A stretch of 64,000 nt of DNA from Termitomyces sp. T153 (Eukaryota > Basidiomycota > Agaricomycetes > Agaricales > Lyophyllaceae). The notes beneath the pieces were generated by a model. It searched no databases and was not told the DNA's origin. It saw only the letters and a list, made by a program, of their open reading frames with translations. The stretch is taken from NCBI GenBank assembly GCA_018296165.2, contig JACKQL020000004.1, positions 186,001 through 250,000 on the forward strand, in the 5' to 3' direction. Within the stretch, counting starts at the first letter, position 1. Each line of letters begins with the position of its first letter. Made by a program: the position numbers and the translations under genes. Positions 1-10,391 of the stretch are shown in pieces.

Positions 1-459
1 TGCGCTCATTATCATACGAGACAAAGACGGTGGTAATGGAGGAAGAATGAGTTCGGAGTAGATGTGTCGGAGTGGCTGGTGGTTGTGGTGCAGTCATGCG
101 ATATGATCTGTGCTATCGCATGACTGCACTGCTGATTATGGCCACACAATAAGCTTGGAACAATAAACTTGAAAGGAGTCACACTTCAGCCGCCCACACT
201 CATTTATCGCAACTCAGACCTCAGCTTCCATGTTGGTACGCTGGACGGCCTCTCGCACTGCCTCGCATTTGCGATGGGATGCATTGAAAATGACATCTAA
301 AAGAACGCTCTCATATCACAAGACCTATCGTCAAACTCTTCCCTGGACTGCGAAAATATGGTGTGGAAAAGATGGTACACCTCGTCCCTTTTTCAAATGG
401 GCCTTATACGGTCTGTGGTTTCTGATTCCACACCGTCGAAAACTATCTTACCGATGTGA

Positions 460-1143
460 TTGGTAGGAACTACTCTTGTCGTTGTTACCTGGCAATGGCG
501 TTCCCTTGAGAAAGTCCGAGAAGATCTCAAGAAAGAATATTGTCTTTTGCTCATGTACTCCAATCTTGAGTATCTCCAGCGCCATAAATCAGACCTCTCT
601 TCCTTGGACACCTCTGACTTCCAGGCATCGCTCGCTCGAATTCGCGCGTTATTTTTGTCTGCCGGTGGATCATTTTTGTCTGCTGGTGAATTGATAACGA
701 ATCTAGATTTGGAACATGTCTTCGACCAGTCCAGAGATCTTTCGGGATCAAGTCAAGAGAAGGTCCACGCGATAATCGTAGAGGGACTTAGAGAGCTGGA
801 TGATATTCTGTCGTCTGGCAAGGAAGACGACCCCATGCAAACAGCGATTAGGATCTCTGCTCAAATGATGAAAATCTATCGGGAAATGCGCCAAGCATTA
901 GCTGAGATCGAGAAATCTGCTTCTTTCAGTGTTTCAGAGGACGTCAACCGCAAACCTAATGTACAGGTACGTCGAATCCTTAATCAAAACGGCCTATTCA
1001 GTGAGAATATATCAGGGAAAGGGAAACTAACATGAATCGATCGTATATCGAGAACGCAGTTTATTTTCTCTGATGTAATGTAAAACCAAATTCCCCAGAC
1101 TCACAGAATGGACTGCCTTTATTTTCTGCTTTTCGGCGTATGA
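460..1143 (+). CDS. Hypothetical helical protein, 3' part of a gene
   Basis: Two exons fit: 460-966 and 1099-1143, joined across a GT...AG intron at 967-1098. The donor is CAG|GTACGT and the acceptor is CCCCAG, and the intron falls between codons. The joined frame ends at TGA 1141-1143. The visible protein is hydrophilic and helix-rich, with acidic and basic clusters (for example ELDDILSSGKEDDPMQ), and may form a coiled coil. Around 649-691 a near-exact 21-bp tandem repeat encodes SAGGSFLSAGE. I do not recognise a family. The true start is unclear: an upstream open stretch at 230-466 could be an earlier exon, so ATG 460 is only the first in-frame Met of this exon. Confidence 0.4.
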
Positions 1144-1225
1144 ATATCAAAAGGAGCATGCGCATTTCATGTAAGTTCCGACAAGCATGTCATTCTGCAA
1201 AAAAAAAGGAAATCACCATCACTGC

Positions 1226-3150
1226 TCAAAAACCCTCCCAGCCACTATCCAAACCCTCACTGACTCTCCATGCCGCACCCGCTCCATCACTACCTATCAA
1301 CCACTTCGTTACCCGTTCCTCATCCATCTTCTCCCCGCCTTCGTCAAGCACCTCAACATCCCCCTCTCCCCAAAGTGCCAATACCCCCCATCCAATGACC
1401 ATCATCCCCGGCGGTCTCTGCTCCCCAATACTGTCCATAGCTCTAACAATATCCCTCACCGTTGAACTAATAACCCTCTGATCGGGCATTGACGCCCTTT
1501 CGATGATCGCTATAGGCGTATGGGGCGGATAGGCCTTGCCGTCCCTCCTTCCCCCTCCTTCCTGTACTTGTTCTGTTAGCGCATGTATAACAGCTTGAAG
1601 CCGTGCAACGCCCATAAGAACGACGAGCGTCCGCGCGCGTTCATAGCCTGGCAATTGGACGTCTTTCCCTTTGCGTCCTACGCCCGTGCAGACCATGAAA
1701 GACTCTGCGACGCCACGTTGAGTAACGGGTATTCCTGCGAATGTTGGCGCGGCGAGGGCAGAGCTGACGCCTGGGATGACGACGGGCTCGAAACCGTGCG
1801 ACCGGAAGTAGAGAACTTCTTCGCCGGCACGGCCGTATACAACTGGATCGCCTTGTTTTAGCTATAAAAGAATCGGATGTTGAACAGGCAGTTATGGGAA
1901 AAAGAGAGAAGAACGAGACGAACCCGGACAACGGTCATCCCGCGCTTGGCAGCTTCAATGGCAGCTACCATCATTTCCATCTGAGCTCCCTCAGCATTAC
2001 CTGGGAATTTTTTTGCGATGCGGATCTGTACAGTTTTCGGGATCAGCGCAAGGACTGCGTCGGGCACGAGCTTATCTGAGAGCACGAGGTCGGCCATCTG
2101 CGTCAATGCGGTGTGCGTCGCGAGTGTAAGAAGGGAAGGGTGTCCCGGTCCGGAACCAACGAGAAGAATTCTCCCTTTACGCGGAAAGACGAGAGAATGG
2201 ATAGAGGGTAGAATCGGTTCGGGATGTTCGAGCCGAGGTGATATGGCTGGAGTGCGCTCGCCATCTAGAACTTCCTCCATGTCGGAGTCGGACATTGTGG
2301 CTAATTTCGAGATGGGCCAGTATTCGCTGACCTGAGCCACCCATTTGATACGTCGCTTGGAGCTTTCCGATTCTGTCTCGCTATTGATCCTAGAGGGAAC
2401 CGGTCTATTCGGCGTCAAAACCCTGCCATTTTCTTCAAACTCGTCACTTTCATCTTCTTCATCGGGATATTTTTCCTCTTGTTTTACTGCCCTAACCCTT
2501 GCTAGCACACGCATCCTTCCAACCCGCTGAACTGCTCCTCCTACATCCTTGGGTAGCCGAGATACAATGTCCCTCCTGATGCGTCCTGCTAGACGACAGC
2601 CTTGCCCGTTGGTAGTTACCCCAATTTGTAGCGGAGTAGCGTTACCGCCGACATCCTCGAAACGATGGGTAGACGTGAATGTAAAGTCACAGAGATCCGG
2701 CATGTCCGTAGTATTAACGGGAATATTATGTGTCCTGGAAATTTGGTAGACCTTCTCAGCAAAAAGGCGGTTTCGCCGACCACCGTAGAGAGTATCCGTC
2801 ATACAGACGAGACAAACCTCTGGCGTGGAAGTCAAGTAAGATTCCAATGCCTCAACGAGTTTATCGTCCCCAGAAGAAGTCGACGATCCAGGTAAGGTAT
2901 CCCAGTCAATGAACGTAAGTTGTCCCTGTTCACTCCTCCATTTGACCTCCTCACAAGCTGAATTCAGACCACCAGTAGCGAGTATCACGACTTTGGAATC
3001 AGCATCCAACGCTGAGAAGGCCCTGGAGGCTGCAAGTGGTCCAGAACCTAAGATGAGTGTTACACGGCTCTGCAATCGAAATGCGAGCACGAGAGATGCT
3101 CCTCCCTGTGGATTGGGGTATCCTACAGCACTACCTGGGGAGTTTGGCAT
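1226..3150 (-). CDS. MET1: Siroheme synthase / uroporphyrinogen-III C-methyltransferase (Met1 type, Met8-like domain fused)
   Basis: Makes siroheme, the cofactor of sulfite reductase, by methylating uroporphyrinogen III with SAM. Two exons (3150-1924 and 1861-1226) are split by a 62-nt intron (1862-1923) and give about 620 residues. The N-terminal 200 residues resemble the Met8/CysG dehydrogenase-ferrochelatase domain: nucleotide-binding VTLILGSGPLAASRA, then VNTTDMPDLCDFTF and a GRIRRDI segment. A linker rich in acidic residues and serine follows. The C-terminal SUMT domain starts with GRILLVGSGPGHPSLLTL and continues with ADLVLSDKLV, QGDPVVYGRAGEEV and TPIAIIERASMPDQR. The splice restores the conserved MTVVR-LKQGDPVVYGR. 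All key motifs are present, so the gene looks intact. Whether the Met8-like half is active cannot be judged here. Confidence 0.9.
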
Positions 3151-3336
3151 CGACGGTGAAAGTAAGATAAGAATAAATCAATGGCATTCCTCTAAGCTCA
3201 CATGTCGTGCTCATGAGTAATTTTCAAAAAACGACTGGATAATTTTATTTTGATTATCCCAATTTGGAAATGATCTATATATCCCACGTGGCAGACTCAA
3301 CTTTCGAAGAGAGTTGTGATCTCGTCCTCCACCCAA

Positions 3337-3999
3337 ATGAAGTTGGTGGACAACGATACAGTGCGTGCTTCGTTTTCTATCATACTCACCATTATAGCTA
3401 ACAAGTTCATAGTTTCTGTCTCACCTAACGACCTTGTTCAACGACACCAAGGAGAAGGGATCAATATGGCTCACACATAAAAGGCGTACGCGTGATTCAC
3501 TGATATGGATTTCTTGGTCAATTTCATCTTTTGTAGTACATTACGATGGAACGGACGCCATAATGGACGATGCTGGAACCTCTGAAGAGAGTCGCGAATA
3601 CCCCTGCTTGTTACGTCTAACAGACGGCGGCAAAAATAAATTCTCCACGAAGGTGAGCAGATCTTGAATATTGGATACTGGCAATCTCTAAAGACAAAAT
3701 TTGTGAGCCAGGTAGAACCAGGACAATTGGAGAAATTTCATGCGGCCTATGGATCACTTCTCAAGGCATCTATGACGACACTCCGGAAACGAGACAAGAA
3801 GCGGGAAAAGATTCGGTCGGAGGAGGCTGCGGCACGAAAGAAGAAGATGACCGAGCTGGTTGTTGTGGATGGTCCGAAACGAGGGAAGGGGAGGAGGAAA
3901 CGGTCGAGACAGATTAAAGCTGTGATCAAGCAGCAGGAATCGCAGCAGAAGTTCAAGGAGAGAGAGGAGCAACGTCAGAAGACGCAGTCATCGCAGTGA
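3337..3999 (+). CDS. SRP14: Signal recognition particle 14 kDa subunit (SRP14)
   Basis: Component of the SRP Alu domain that binds SRP RNA with SRP9 and slows elongation during co-translational targeting. Four exons (3337-3360, 3413-3485, 3537-3652, 3712-3999) join with consistent phases into 166 residues. From residue 9 it follows the family: FLSHLTTLF, GSIWLTHKR, YDG, CLLRLTDGGKNKFSTKV, then KFHAAYGSLLKASM. For the third intron the acceptor at 3711 was chosen over 3693 because it keeps the exact family spacing between FSTKV and EKFHAAY. The C-terminal 60 residues form a lysine/arginine-rich tail longer than in the animal protein, as in other fungi. The start is the first ATG, eight residues before the first intron. 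Confidence 0.9.
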
Positions 4000-4639
4000 G
4001 CATCGTACGTCCATCAACATCTCTAGGCGATTCTGCTCTAATGATTCCGACAGCGCATAAGGCCGCCTTGCATGCATCTTATTAGGGACATACCGTCGTC
4101 CATGGGCTTAGGGCTGAGTGACTACCACCTCATGCCTTACTTATCCTCTGATCTCACGCTTCAATCTCAGTCCCTGGTCAGATCAGGCTCGTCTATCGTT
4201 GTTCTTGTTGGATGGCGACAGGGGATTGTCCACCCGTTTCTAAAGTCTGCGGCCAGAGTTGTATCTAATCATGTCCTGTTGGCACTTGATTAATATTTTT
4301 TGTCTTTATTGCTTTGCAACGACTTGGAACGCTGATCGTCGAAATCCAGTTGATTTGCCGTGATTTTCCTACTATCATGCACTATGCCCTTGTTGTGTGA
4401 TTCGATCATCGGAGTCTATCGATTGTTACCCTTGACTAATCTGAACTAACCATCCATTGATCACAAGTGCCGATGACAGGACTTTCAAATTTACGAAGCA
4501 CGAAACACTACGAAGGACAATATATCAGATACAGCCACCGGCAGTGTGGCTGGAATGAATGATAAGATTGTCGTTATGAAGATCCGAGTTCGAAAAAGAT
4601 TGAAGGTCCGTCAAAGTCCCTTTCAACGATCTCATTCAA
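4000..4639. other. Intergenic region, no gene seen
   Basis: This is the space between the convergent ends of SRP14 and the SILK-motif gene. The open stretch at 4072-4293 has no recognisable motif and no coding bias. I see no tRNA, repeat or other element. Confidence 0.5.
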
Positions 4640-5335
4640 CTAAAACCCACCCAAGCAGCCTTCAAGAGACAGCTCGCTATCTCCTCCTACAAACGTATCC
4701 TTCACAGCTCTGAGAGTCGGCGTTCTAGCATTTGGTCCTGTCTGCTTCCGCTTGGGTTTCGGTCTACGTAGCGGGCGCACTTGATGTTCCGGGTCATGAG
4801 GATGAGGTAAGAATGTAAACGCCCGAGGCGGTGTGATCGGGGAGACACCCGAATGTGCGGTGACATCGTGCTCAGATGTGGAAGGTATACTATCGTGCTC
4901 GTCCGCATGGGCAGACTGGGAAATACACACGTCTGAGTCCTCCGATTCCGAAAAGTGATCATAAACCAGAGGTGGAGGATTCTCATCCTCATCCTCATGC
5001 TGGTGATGAATATCACGGCCAAAATTACTCTCCCGCCTCCTTCTCCTCCAAGAAGGCACGCTCGGCGGACTCGTCATGATCCCATAGGCGCTGAAGTTCC
5101 TTCCACCACGTTCAGGGAGTTTACATGCGTTGGGCAGAACAACGATCGGTGCACGGTCGTACACGAACGGCGAGTGCGTCGTCTGGATGTCGGTGAGCGT
5201 TGGGGTGGGCGGGAAATGGACATGAGGAGATGTGGGGAATCTGAACGGGAGGGCATTTGATGGGGAGGGAAAGTACTCGTTCAGGGTTGAAGAGTTGGGA
5301 TGGGTTTTAAGAATTGATCGTGGTAGTGCGATCAT
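4640..5335 (-). CDS. Disordered protein with SILK and V-x-F motifs (copy A)
   Basis: Intronless frame of 231 residues, rich in Pro, Ser and charged residues; probably disordered. An N-terminal block is shared with the protein encoded at 24349-26019: SILK at residues 7-10, then SPHVHFPP at about 36-43, a short T/H-rich stretch and YDRAPIVV at about 59-66. After that come LPERGGRNFSAYG, an Arg-run (WRRRRRES), an acidic stretch (HEDEDENPP) and a basic tail with RRPKPKRKQ. SILK followed about 30 residues later by V-x-F is the docking arrangement of several protein phosphatase 1 regulators; this link is inference. The basic run could act as a nuclear signal. No enzyme domain is visible. Confidence 0.75.
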   Translation of the reverse strand: MIALPRSILKTHPNSSTLNEYFPSPSNALPFRFPTSPHVHFPPTPTLTDIQTTHSPFVYDRAPIVVLPNACKLPERGGRNFSAYGIMTSPPSVPSWRRRRRESNFGRDIHHQHEDEDENPPPLVYDHFSESEDSDVCISQSAHADEHDSIPSTSEHDVTAHSGVSPITPPRAFTFLPHPHDPEHQVRPLRRPKPKRKQTGPNARTPTLRAVKDTFVGGDSELSLEGCLGGF

Positions 5336-5819
5336 GAATTAGATCTAGAAGGGAAGAAAAGTTCGTGCAAGCGAAGAAGAATTCGAGAAAGGCTTAAAAG
5401 GTTTGAAAGAGAATTCCACCAAGTGGACTTGGCCAACGGGACAAGACGAAACGAATTCGAAGGTGATGAAGGACAGCTGCAGAGGAGGGTTGCTATCAAG
5501 ATTCGTATATTCCCGTACCATGCTTGGAGTCGAGTAAACTATATGTGATCGCCTGAAAGGTAAACCTCGTCACTTGGCGTTTGTCATCATGATCTAAGGA
5601 GTTATCTTCCCCAATAAGAGAGTACTAGTGCAGTTTGTTGATTGATTCCTGCTGTTCCTGGGCTATGCAGTGCTCCTTGACAGGTGTAAGGGTGATGGAA
5701 GCTTGCTGCTTCAAGTTGATACGTGGCAGTCGAGAAAACGCTAGTAGTTTTCTTGACAGTGGCTTCAACTATCCTTATGTGTGCTTTGCAGTGACAAAAG
5801 CTATGCAATATTAAAAAAT
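5336..5819. other. Upstream region of the SILK-motif gene up to the transposon block
   Basis: Host-like DNA with ordinary CpG content up to about 5735. It should hold the promoter of the minus-strand gene ending at 5335. The short minus-strand frame at 5602-5844 runs into the repeat and looks spurious. Confidence 0.45.
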
Positions 5820-5857
5820 GAGCTACAGTCTGTGCCTTTGGCACGGGCCTATAGCTC
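5820..5857. repeat. Hairpin at the left edge of transposon block 1
   Basis: Imperfect palindrome: left arm GAGCTACAGTCTGTGCC, loop TTT, right arm GGCACGGGCCTATAGCTC. Further copies lie at 14185-14222, 21855-21892 and 24040-24077, and half copies at 12631 and 14750. In each full case the satellite array lies directly on one side. It marks the switch from CpG-normal host DNA to CpG-free repeat DNA. Confidence 0.8.
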
Positions 5858-6560
5858 GTGCTTCATTCCAGACTCAACCTCACTTTGTTCAGTTAGGTCC
5901 TCAATATTTTACTCAATGCTAAGTTCCAGACCCAACCTCACTTTGTTCAGTTAGGTCCTTGTATTTCAAACTCAATGCTAAGTCCCAGACCCAACCTCAC
6001 TTTGTTTGGTTAGGTCCTTGATATTCTACTTAATGCTTCATCCCAGACCCAACCTCACTTCATTTGGTTAGGTCCTTGTATTTCTAACTTAATGCTAAGT
6101 CCCAGACCCAACCTCACTTTGTTTGGTTAGGTCCTTGATATTCTACTTAATGCTTCATCCCAGACCCAACCTCACTTCATTTGGTTAGGTCCTTGTATTT
6201 CTAACTTAATGCTAAGTCCCAGACCCAACCTCACTTTATTTGGTTAGGTCTTTGTATTTCTAACTTAATGCTAAGTCCCAGACTCAACCTCACTTTGTTT
6301 GGTTAGGTCCTTGTATTTCCAACTCAATGCTAAGTCCCAGACCCAACCTCACTTCATTCAGTTAGGTCCTTGTATTTCAAACTCAATGCTAAGTCCCTGA
6401 CCCAACCTCACTTCATTCAGTTAGGTCCTTGTATTTCAAACTCAATGCTAAGTCCCTGACCCAACCTCACTTCATTCAGTTAGGTCCTTGTATTTCAAAC
6501 TCAATGCTAAGTCCCAGACCCAACCTCACTTCATTCAGTTAGGTCTTTGTATTTGTTAAT
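5858..6560 (+). repeat. 59-bp satellite array A (about 12 units)
   Basis: Tandem units of 58-59 bp. The conserved core is ACCCAACCTCACTTTGTTTG followed by GTTAGGTCCTTGTATTTC, then a spacer ending in CAATGCTAAGTCCCAG. The ends of the core, ACCCAACC and GGTTAGGT, can pair in most units, so each unit is a potential small stem-loop. Two unit types are mixed (TTTGGTT and TTCAGTT variants), which suggests repeated unequal exchange. Confidence 0.9.
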
Positions 6561-6566
6561 TCAAGG

Positions 6567-6571
6567 CACAG
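6567..6571. repeat. Left target-site duplication of the chromovirus (CACAG)
   Basis: CACAG before the left LTR pairs with CATGG after the right LTR (12628-12632). Both are one transition from CACGG, the sequence found in the uninterrupted hairpin (GGCACGGGCCT). Confidence 0.65.
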
Positions 6572-6919
6572 TGTAAGGGCAACCTCTGGAGCAGTGGATC
6601 AGAGTCATGCAGCCAGCAGAGGGGAATCCAAAGTATATTAGTGGAGTAGATGACAATACAATCAGTAACTAATCACCTAGCAGAGGGGAATCCAAAGAGA
6701 ACAAGTCTAAAGATCCCCACTGCTTGGCATGGCACATTAGTGGTGGCAGAGGCATAGGAACTACTGTACAGAAGACTGGAGCTACTCCTAACCCTAGGGC
6801 AATGATTGCTGAGGTAATACAGAAAACTCCAGGGTTCTGTAAAGGGCCCCAGAGATGTTGAACAAGCTGTGGAGGTGCTGGAACAAGTTGTGGAGGTTAG
6901 AAATGGAAGTCCCCTGACA
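6572..6919 (-). repeat. 3' LTR of the chromovirus (left copy)
   Basis: 348 bp, starting TGTAAGGGCAACC and ending CCCCTGACA on the plus strand. It matches 12260-12627 along its length. The sense-strand polypurine tract (revcomp of TTACCCCCCCTCTAG) abuts it at 6920-6934, as expected for the 3' LTR. Confidence 0.88.
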
Positions 6920-6934
6920 TTACCCCCCCTCTAG
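6920..6934 (-). other. Polypurine tract of the chromovirus
   Basis: On the sense strand an AGAGGGGGGGTAA stretch lies directly before the 3' LTR (TGTCAGGGG...). This is the usual primer site for plus-strand DNA synthesis in LTR elements. Confidence 0.75.
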
Positions 6935-6978
6935 CATGCAGTGTCTCAATGCACAGGGTAAAAGAAGTCTCCAATTGC

Positions 6979-7179
6979 TCAGTCCACTGATGAGATAGGG
7001 TAGATTCCTTGTATGGCATGTGGAGCATCTGAATGTCTATGGTGGAACTCCTTGATGAGTCCAAGGGCATGTATGTTCTCCTGCAGCTCCCAGGAGATAT
7101 CCTCAATCTCATAGCCTTTCCACTTCACCTTGTACTGTAGTCCTCTCCAGAATAAACAGCTATCCAGGATTTTCTCCAC
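6979..7179 (-). pseudogene. Chromodomain at the C-terminus of the integrase
   Basis: The frame reads MEKILDSCLFWRGLQYKVKW, then KGYEIEDISWEL and ENIHAL. This is the chromodomain signature (Y-x-VKWKGY, then the W of the SWE motif) found at the end of chromovirus integrases. It is cut off from the integrase core by frame changes. Positions where family members have Arg carry Cys or Trp here (for example LFW), as expected after CpG decay of CGN codons. Confidence 0.85.
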
Positions 7180-7573
7180 CTCATATTCCTACCATGGGGG
7201 GCAGCAGAGGTGGCAGACAGCACCCCAGAATAGGGTCCTTAGGGGCTGGAGTTAGTTTGACCATGTTGAACACCAGGTGAAGCTGGTGCATCCCCATGGG
7301 GAGCCAGAGTCAATAGGCCAAAGGTCCTGCCTGTTGTTCCACCATGAATGGTCCCAACTGGTGGTGTGACAGCTTTTTTGAGAGCTGGGTAATTGTAATG
7401 TTGGAGGCATCAAGGTAGACTCTATCTCTGGGCTGATATTTGTGCTCCAGAGTCCTCCCATCATTGTAGTATTGCACCATGTTGTCCTTTGCCTTTGCCA
7501 GCACTGCTCAGGCCTTCTCCTGGAACCTCTTTATCTGGTCCACAAATTTGTTTACTGCCTCATTCTCCAAGGG

Positions 7574-7939
7574 TCAGGCCCAGGGTTCAAAACCCATGCA
7601 TGGATGCCATCTCATGTTGAGGAAGAATGGGGAGAACTGGGTGGATGTGTGAATGTGGTTGTTGTATTGGAATTCAGCATCAGGGAGGAGTTTGTCCCAG
7701 TCATCCTGACACTTGTTGCAAAAGAGGTAGAGGTACTGCTCTAACTCCTGGTTCATGTGTTCCATCTGGCCATCAGACTGTGGGTGGTAGGTGGTGGAGG
7801 TGTGGAGCTTTACTCCAAGCAGTTGGTAGAGCTCCCTGGTAAACTCTGCTACAAATTGTGGTCCCTGATCAGAGACATAGGCATTGGAGAGGCTGTGGAG
7901 CTTCCAGACATTCCTCCAGTACAGGTTCATGGCACTCAT
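7574..7939 (-). pseudogene. Integrase core (DDE) fragment
   Basis: Readable motifs are AYVSDQGPQFVAEFTRELYQ, LGVKLHTSTTYHPQSDGQME, NQELEQYLYLFCNKCQDDW, PDAEFQYNNHIHTSTQFSPF and a MGFEPW end. These match the second catalytic Asp region (SDQG) and the glutamate region (QSDGQ-E) of Ty3/gypsy integrases. More integrase sequence with stops continues toward 8340. The product would insert cDNA into the genome, but the frame is broken. Confidence 0.87.
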
Positions 7940-8347
7940 GGCAGAGCATGTGGTGTGGGTCAGAATGAAGTGTGCTCACTTGCTATACAGGTCTACCACC
8001 ACCCTGATTGCATTGTAACTGTGGGCATCAGGGAGCTCTACAATGAAGTCCATGGAAGCCATGCTCCATTGTTCCATGGGCACAGGTAGTGGGTGTAACT
8101 GTCTGCAGGGTAATCAATGTTGGGGCTTAGTCTGGAGGCAGAGATCTCATGTACTGGTGTAGGATCCAATATACTGGGACATCTGGGGCCACCAGTAGTT
8201 CTGCAATACTAGCTCCAGTGTCTTCCACTGTCTGGGGTGTCCCATGATGTGGGAGTCATAGTGTTGCTCCACAATCCTCCAATGGAGCTCTGGAATGTTG
8301 GGGACATAGATACAGTCTTGGAAGGTCAGGATTCTGTCCTGGAGGGC

Positions 8348-8635
8348 CTATTCATCTGCATGAGCTGCCTTGGCACCAGTGGTATGCCTCAACTTCAGCA
8401 TCCAGGCTGCTTGCATCACAAGCTCCTCCTGCTCACCATCTTGATTACCCTGCCATATGTCCTGGAGGATGTCCACTTCTGCTCCCTCAATGGCTAGACC
8501 CTCCATGGCTTGGATCACAAACAGTTTGGGGTAGAGGAGCACAATGTTGCTGTTATCCTCCTTCCCCATGCTGTGGTCTGCTCTCCAGGACAGGGCATCC
8601 AGTTTCCCCATGCTCTGGCCAGGCTTGTGGTGCAA
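8348..8635 (-). pseudogene. RNase H to integrase linker fragment
   Basis: Contains HHKPGQSMGKLDALSWRADH, matching the conserved end of gypsy RNase H (PG..N..DALSR), with SR changed to SW, then NSNIVLLYPKLF. It lies between RNase H (8723-9142) and integrase (7574-7939), in the same frame as both. Confidence 0.75.
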
Positions 8636-8722
8636 GGAGAAATCAAAGTTGGCAAGTTAAAGGGACCACTGGGCCTGTCAGCAATTGAGCTTCTTGGCTA
8701 TCTGGAAGTATTCAAGGTTGAT

Positions 8723-9142
8723 TCATACCTTGAACTTGTGCTGCATGCCTTCTAGGAAGTGCTGCCACTCCTCGAATGACTGGATGATGGCCAGCATCTC
8801 CTTGTTATGGATCTCATAGTTCTGCTCCACTGCATTCAGGCTGTTGGAGTAAAAGGCCACCAGATGCCACTTCCTGTCCTTTGGAGATTGCTGCAAGAGC
8901 ACAGCCCCAGTGGCAAAGTCAGAGCTATCAGCTTCCACCCAGAAGGGAGAGCTGTTGTCTGGGAAGAGGAGGACAGGTCTGGAGGTTATGGTGGACTTGA
9001 GGGTATCAAAGGCTGTCTGCTCTGGAGGTCCCCAACTCCATGTAACATCCTTTCCAGTGAGGTCAAATAGTGGACAGGCATGGTGCAAGAAGTTTTGAAT
9101 GAATCTCCAGTAGAAGTTTGCAAAACCAAGGAACACCTGCAC
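8723..9142 (-). pseudogene. Reverse transcriptase connection and RNase H domain
   Basis: Starts with VFLGFANFYWRFIQNF and PLFDLTGKDVTWSW, then PFWVEADSSDFATGAVLLQQ, WHLVAFYSNSLNAVEQNYEI, HNKEMLAII and EEWQHFLEG. This is the standard RNase H domain that degrades template RNA. The acidic residues in EADSSD and the NKEM region are retained. FYWRF replaces the usual FYRRF. Confidence 0.88.
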
Positions 9143-9300
9143 CTCCTTATTCTTGGGCTCTGGCTACTCTGCCACCCCTGCTACCTTCACCAGGTCCATC
9201 TCCGCAGCTCCATACAAGATGATCAGGCTGAGGTACTTGATCTGAGTCTGTTCAAACTCACACTTCTCTGGCTTAAGGTAGAGCTGGTGCTGGCAGAGGT

Positions 9301-10005
9301 GTTCCAGGATGAGGCAAGTGATTTGATGGTGTTCCTCCAGCATTTTGGTATAGAGAGGCATTCCAGGATGAGGCAAGTGATTTGATGGTGTTCCTCCAGT
9401 GTTTAGGTATAGATGAGGATGTTGTCAAGGTACATGCACACTATGCCCTCTGCTATGAGATCCCAAAAGATGTTGTTTATCATGGTCTGGAAAGTGGCAG
9501 GGCTATTGGTGAGCCTGAAGAATATAACAAGCAGCTCAAACAATCCCTAGTTGGTCTAGAAGGCAGCCTTCCACTCATCTCCTTCCTGGATGTGCACATT
9601 GTTGTAACCCCACCAGATGTCCAGTTTATTGAAGTATTGTGCACTCCAGAGGTTGTTGATGAGCTTGGAGATGAGGGGAAGGGGGTAACAGTTCTTCACT
9701 GTCATGGCATTGAGAACCCAGTAGTCCTGGACCAGTTGGAGTGAGCCATCCTTTTTCTTGATGAAGAAGACTGAAGAAGCTATTGGAGACTTGGATGGGC
9801 AGATACAACTGGAGTCTAGGTTTTCTTGCAGGAATGCATCGAGCTTGTCCTGCTCCCTAGGTGCAAGTGGGTAAACCTTACAGCTGGAGGGTGTGGAATC
9901 TGGCAACAGTTCAATAGCATGGTCCCACCTTTTGTGCTTTGTGAGTGAGTCAAACAAGGTTTTGGAGAACACATCCTCAAATGCATGAAGGTAGGGAAGT
10001 ACCAC
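9301..10005 (-). pseudogene. Reverse transcriptase, inactive, with internal duplication
   Basis: The frame 10005-9556 reads FSKTLFDSLTKHKRWDHAIE, SPIASSVFFIKKKDGSLQLV, DYWVLNAMTVKNCYPLPLI and KLDIWWGYNNVHI, ending at a stop after EGDEWKAAF. Downstream, in a nearby frame (about 9420-9490), the active site reads YLDN instead of YLDD. A 59-bp tandem duplication at 9302-9418 lies just after it and shifts the frame. Catalysis would be lost. Confidence 0.88.
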
Positions 10006-10391
10006 ATCTTAGAACTCTTAGAGTACAGCATTAGCAGCAAACACCTGGGCTAGCTGCTGGGATGTGGTTTGGCTAGCCCAGATCTCCACAACAGAGAGTG
10101 GTGGGCATATGGCAGTAGCATAGATTCAATCCCCCACTTTTACCACTTTGTCTGGGAACTTTGGCTCACCTACACCACCAAACTCCCCTCCACACTTCTC
10201 CTCTGGGGCTCTGCCATTGCTCCAGTTGTCCTCATAGAGGGCCTCTCTATGAGAAAATGCCAGAAGTAGAGGATCCAGGAGGTCTAGATTTGTGAAGAGG
10301 AGAGGGCCAGCACAATATGCATGGATAGCTGCATGCTCTCAAATTGAGCCTGGCACTCTACCCTGTTCTCCACAGTGCAGGTGGAGCACTT

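Noticed and set aside
5858..6560. Regularly spaced repeats resembling a CRISPR array
   Set aside because: Unit and spacer are both repeated, there are no unique spacers, and the host is a eukaryote. It is a satellite.
7442..9744. Plus-strand open frames across the chromovirus (e.g. 7442-7744, 9382-9744)
   Set aside because: They are opposite-strand shadows of the pol domains and stay open because CpG loss removes few codons on this strand.
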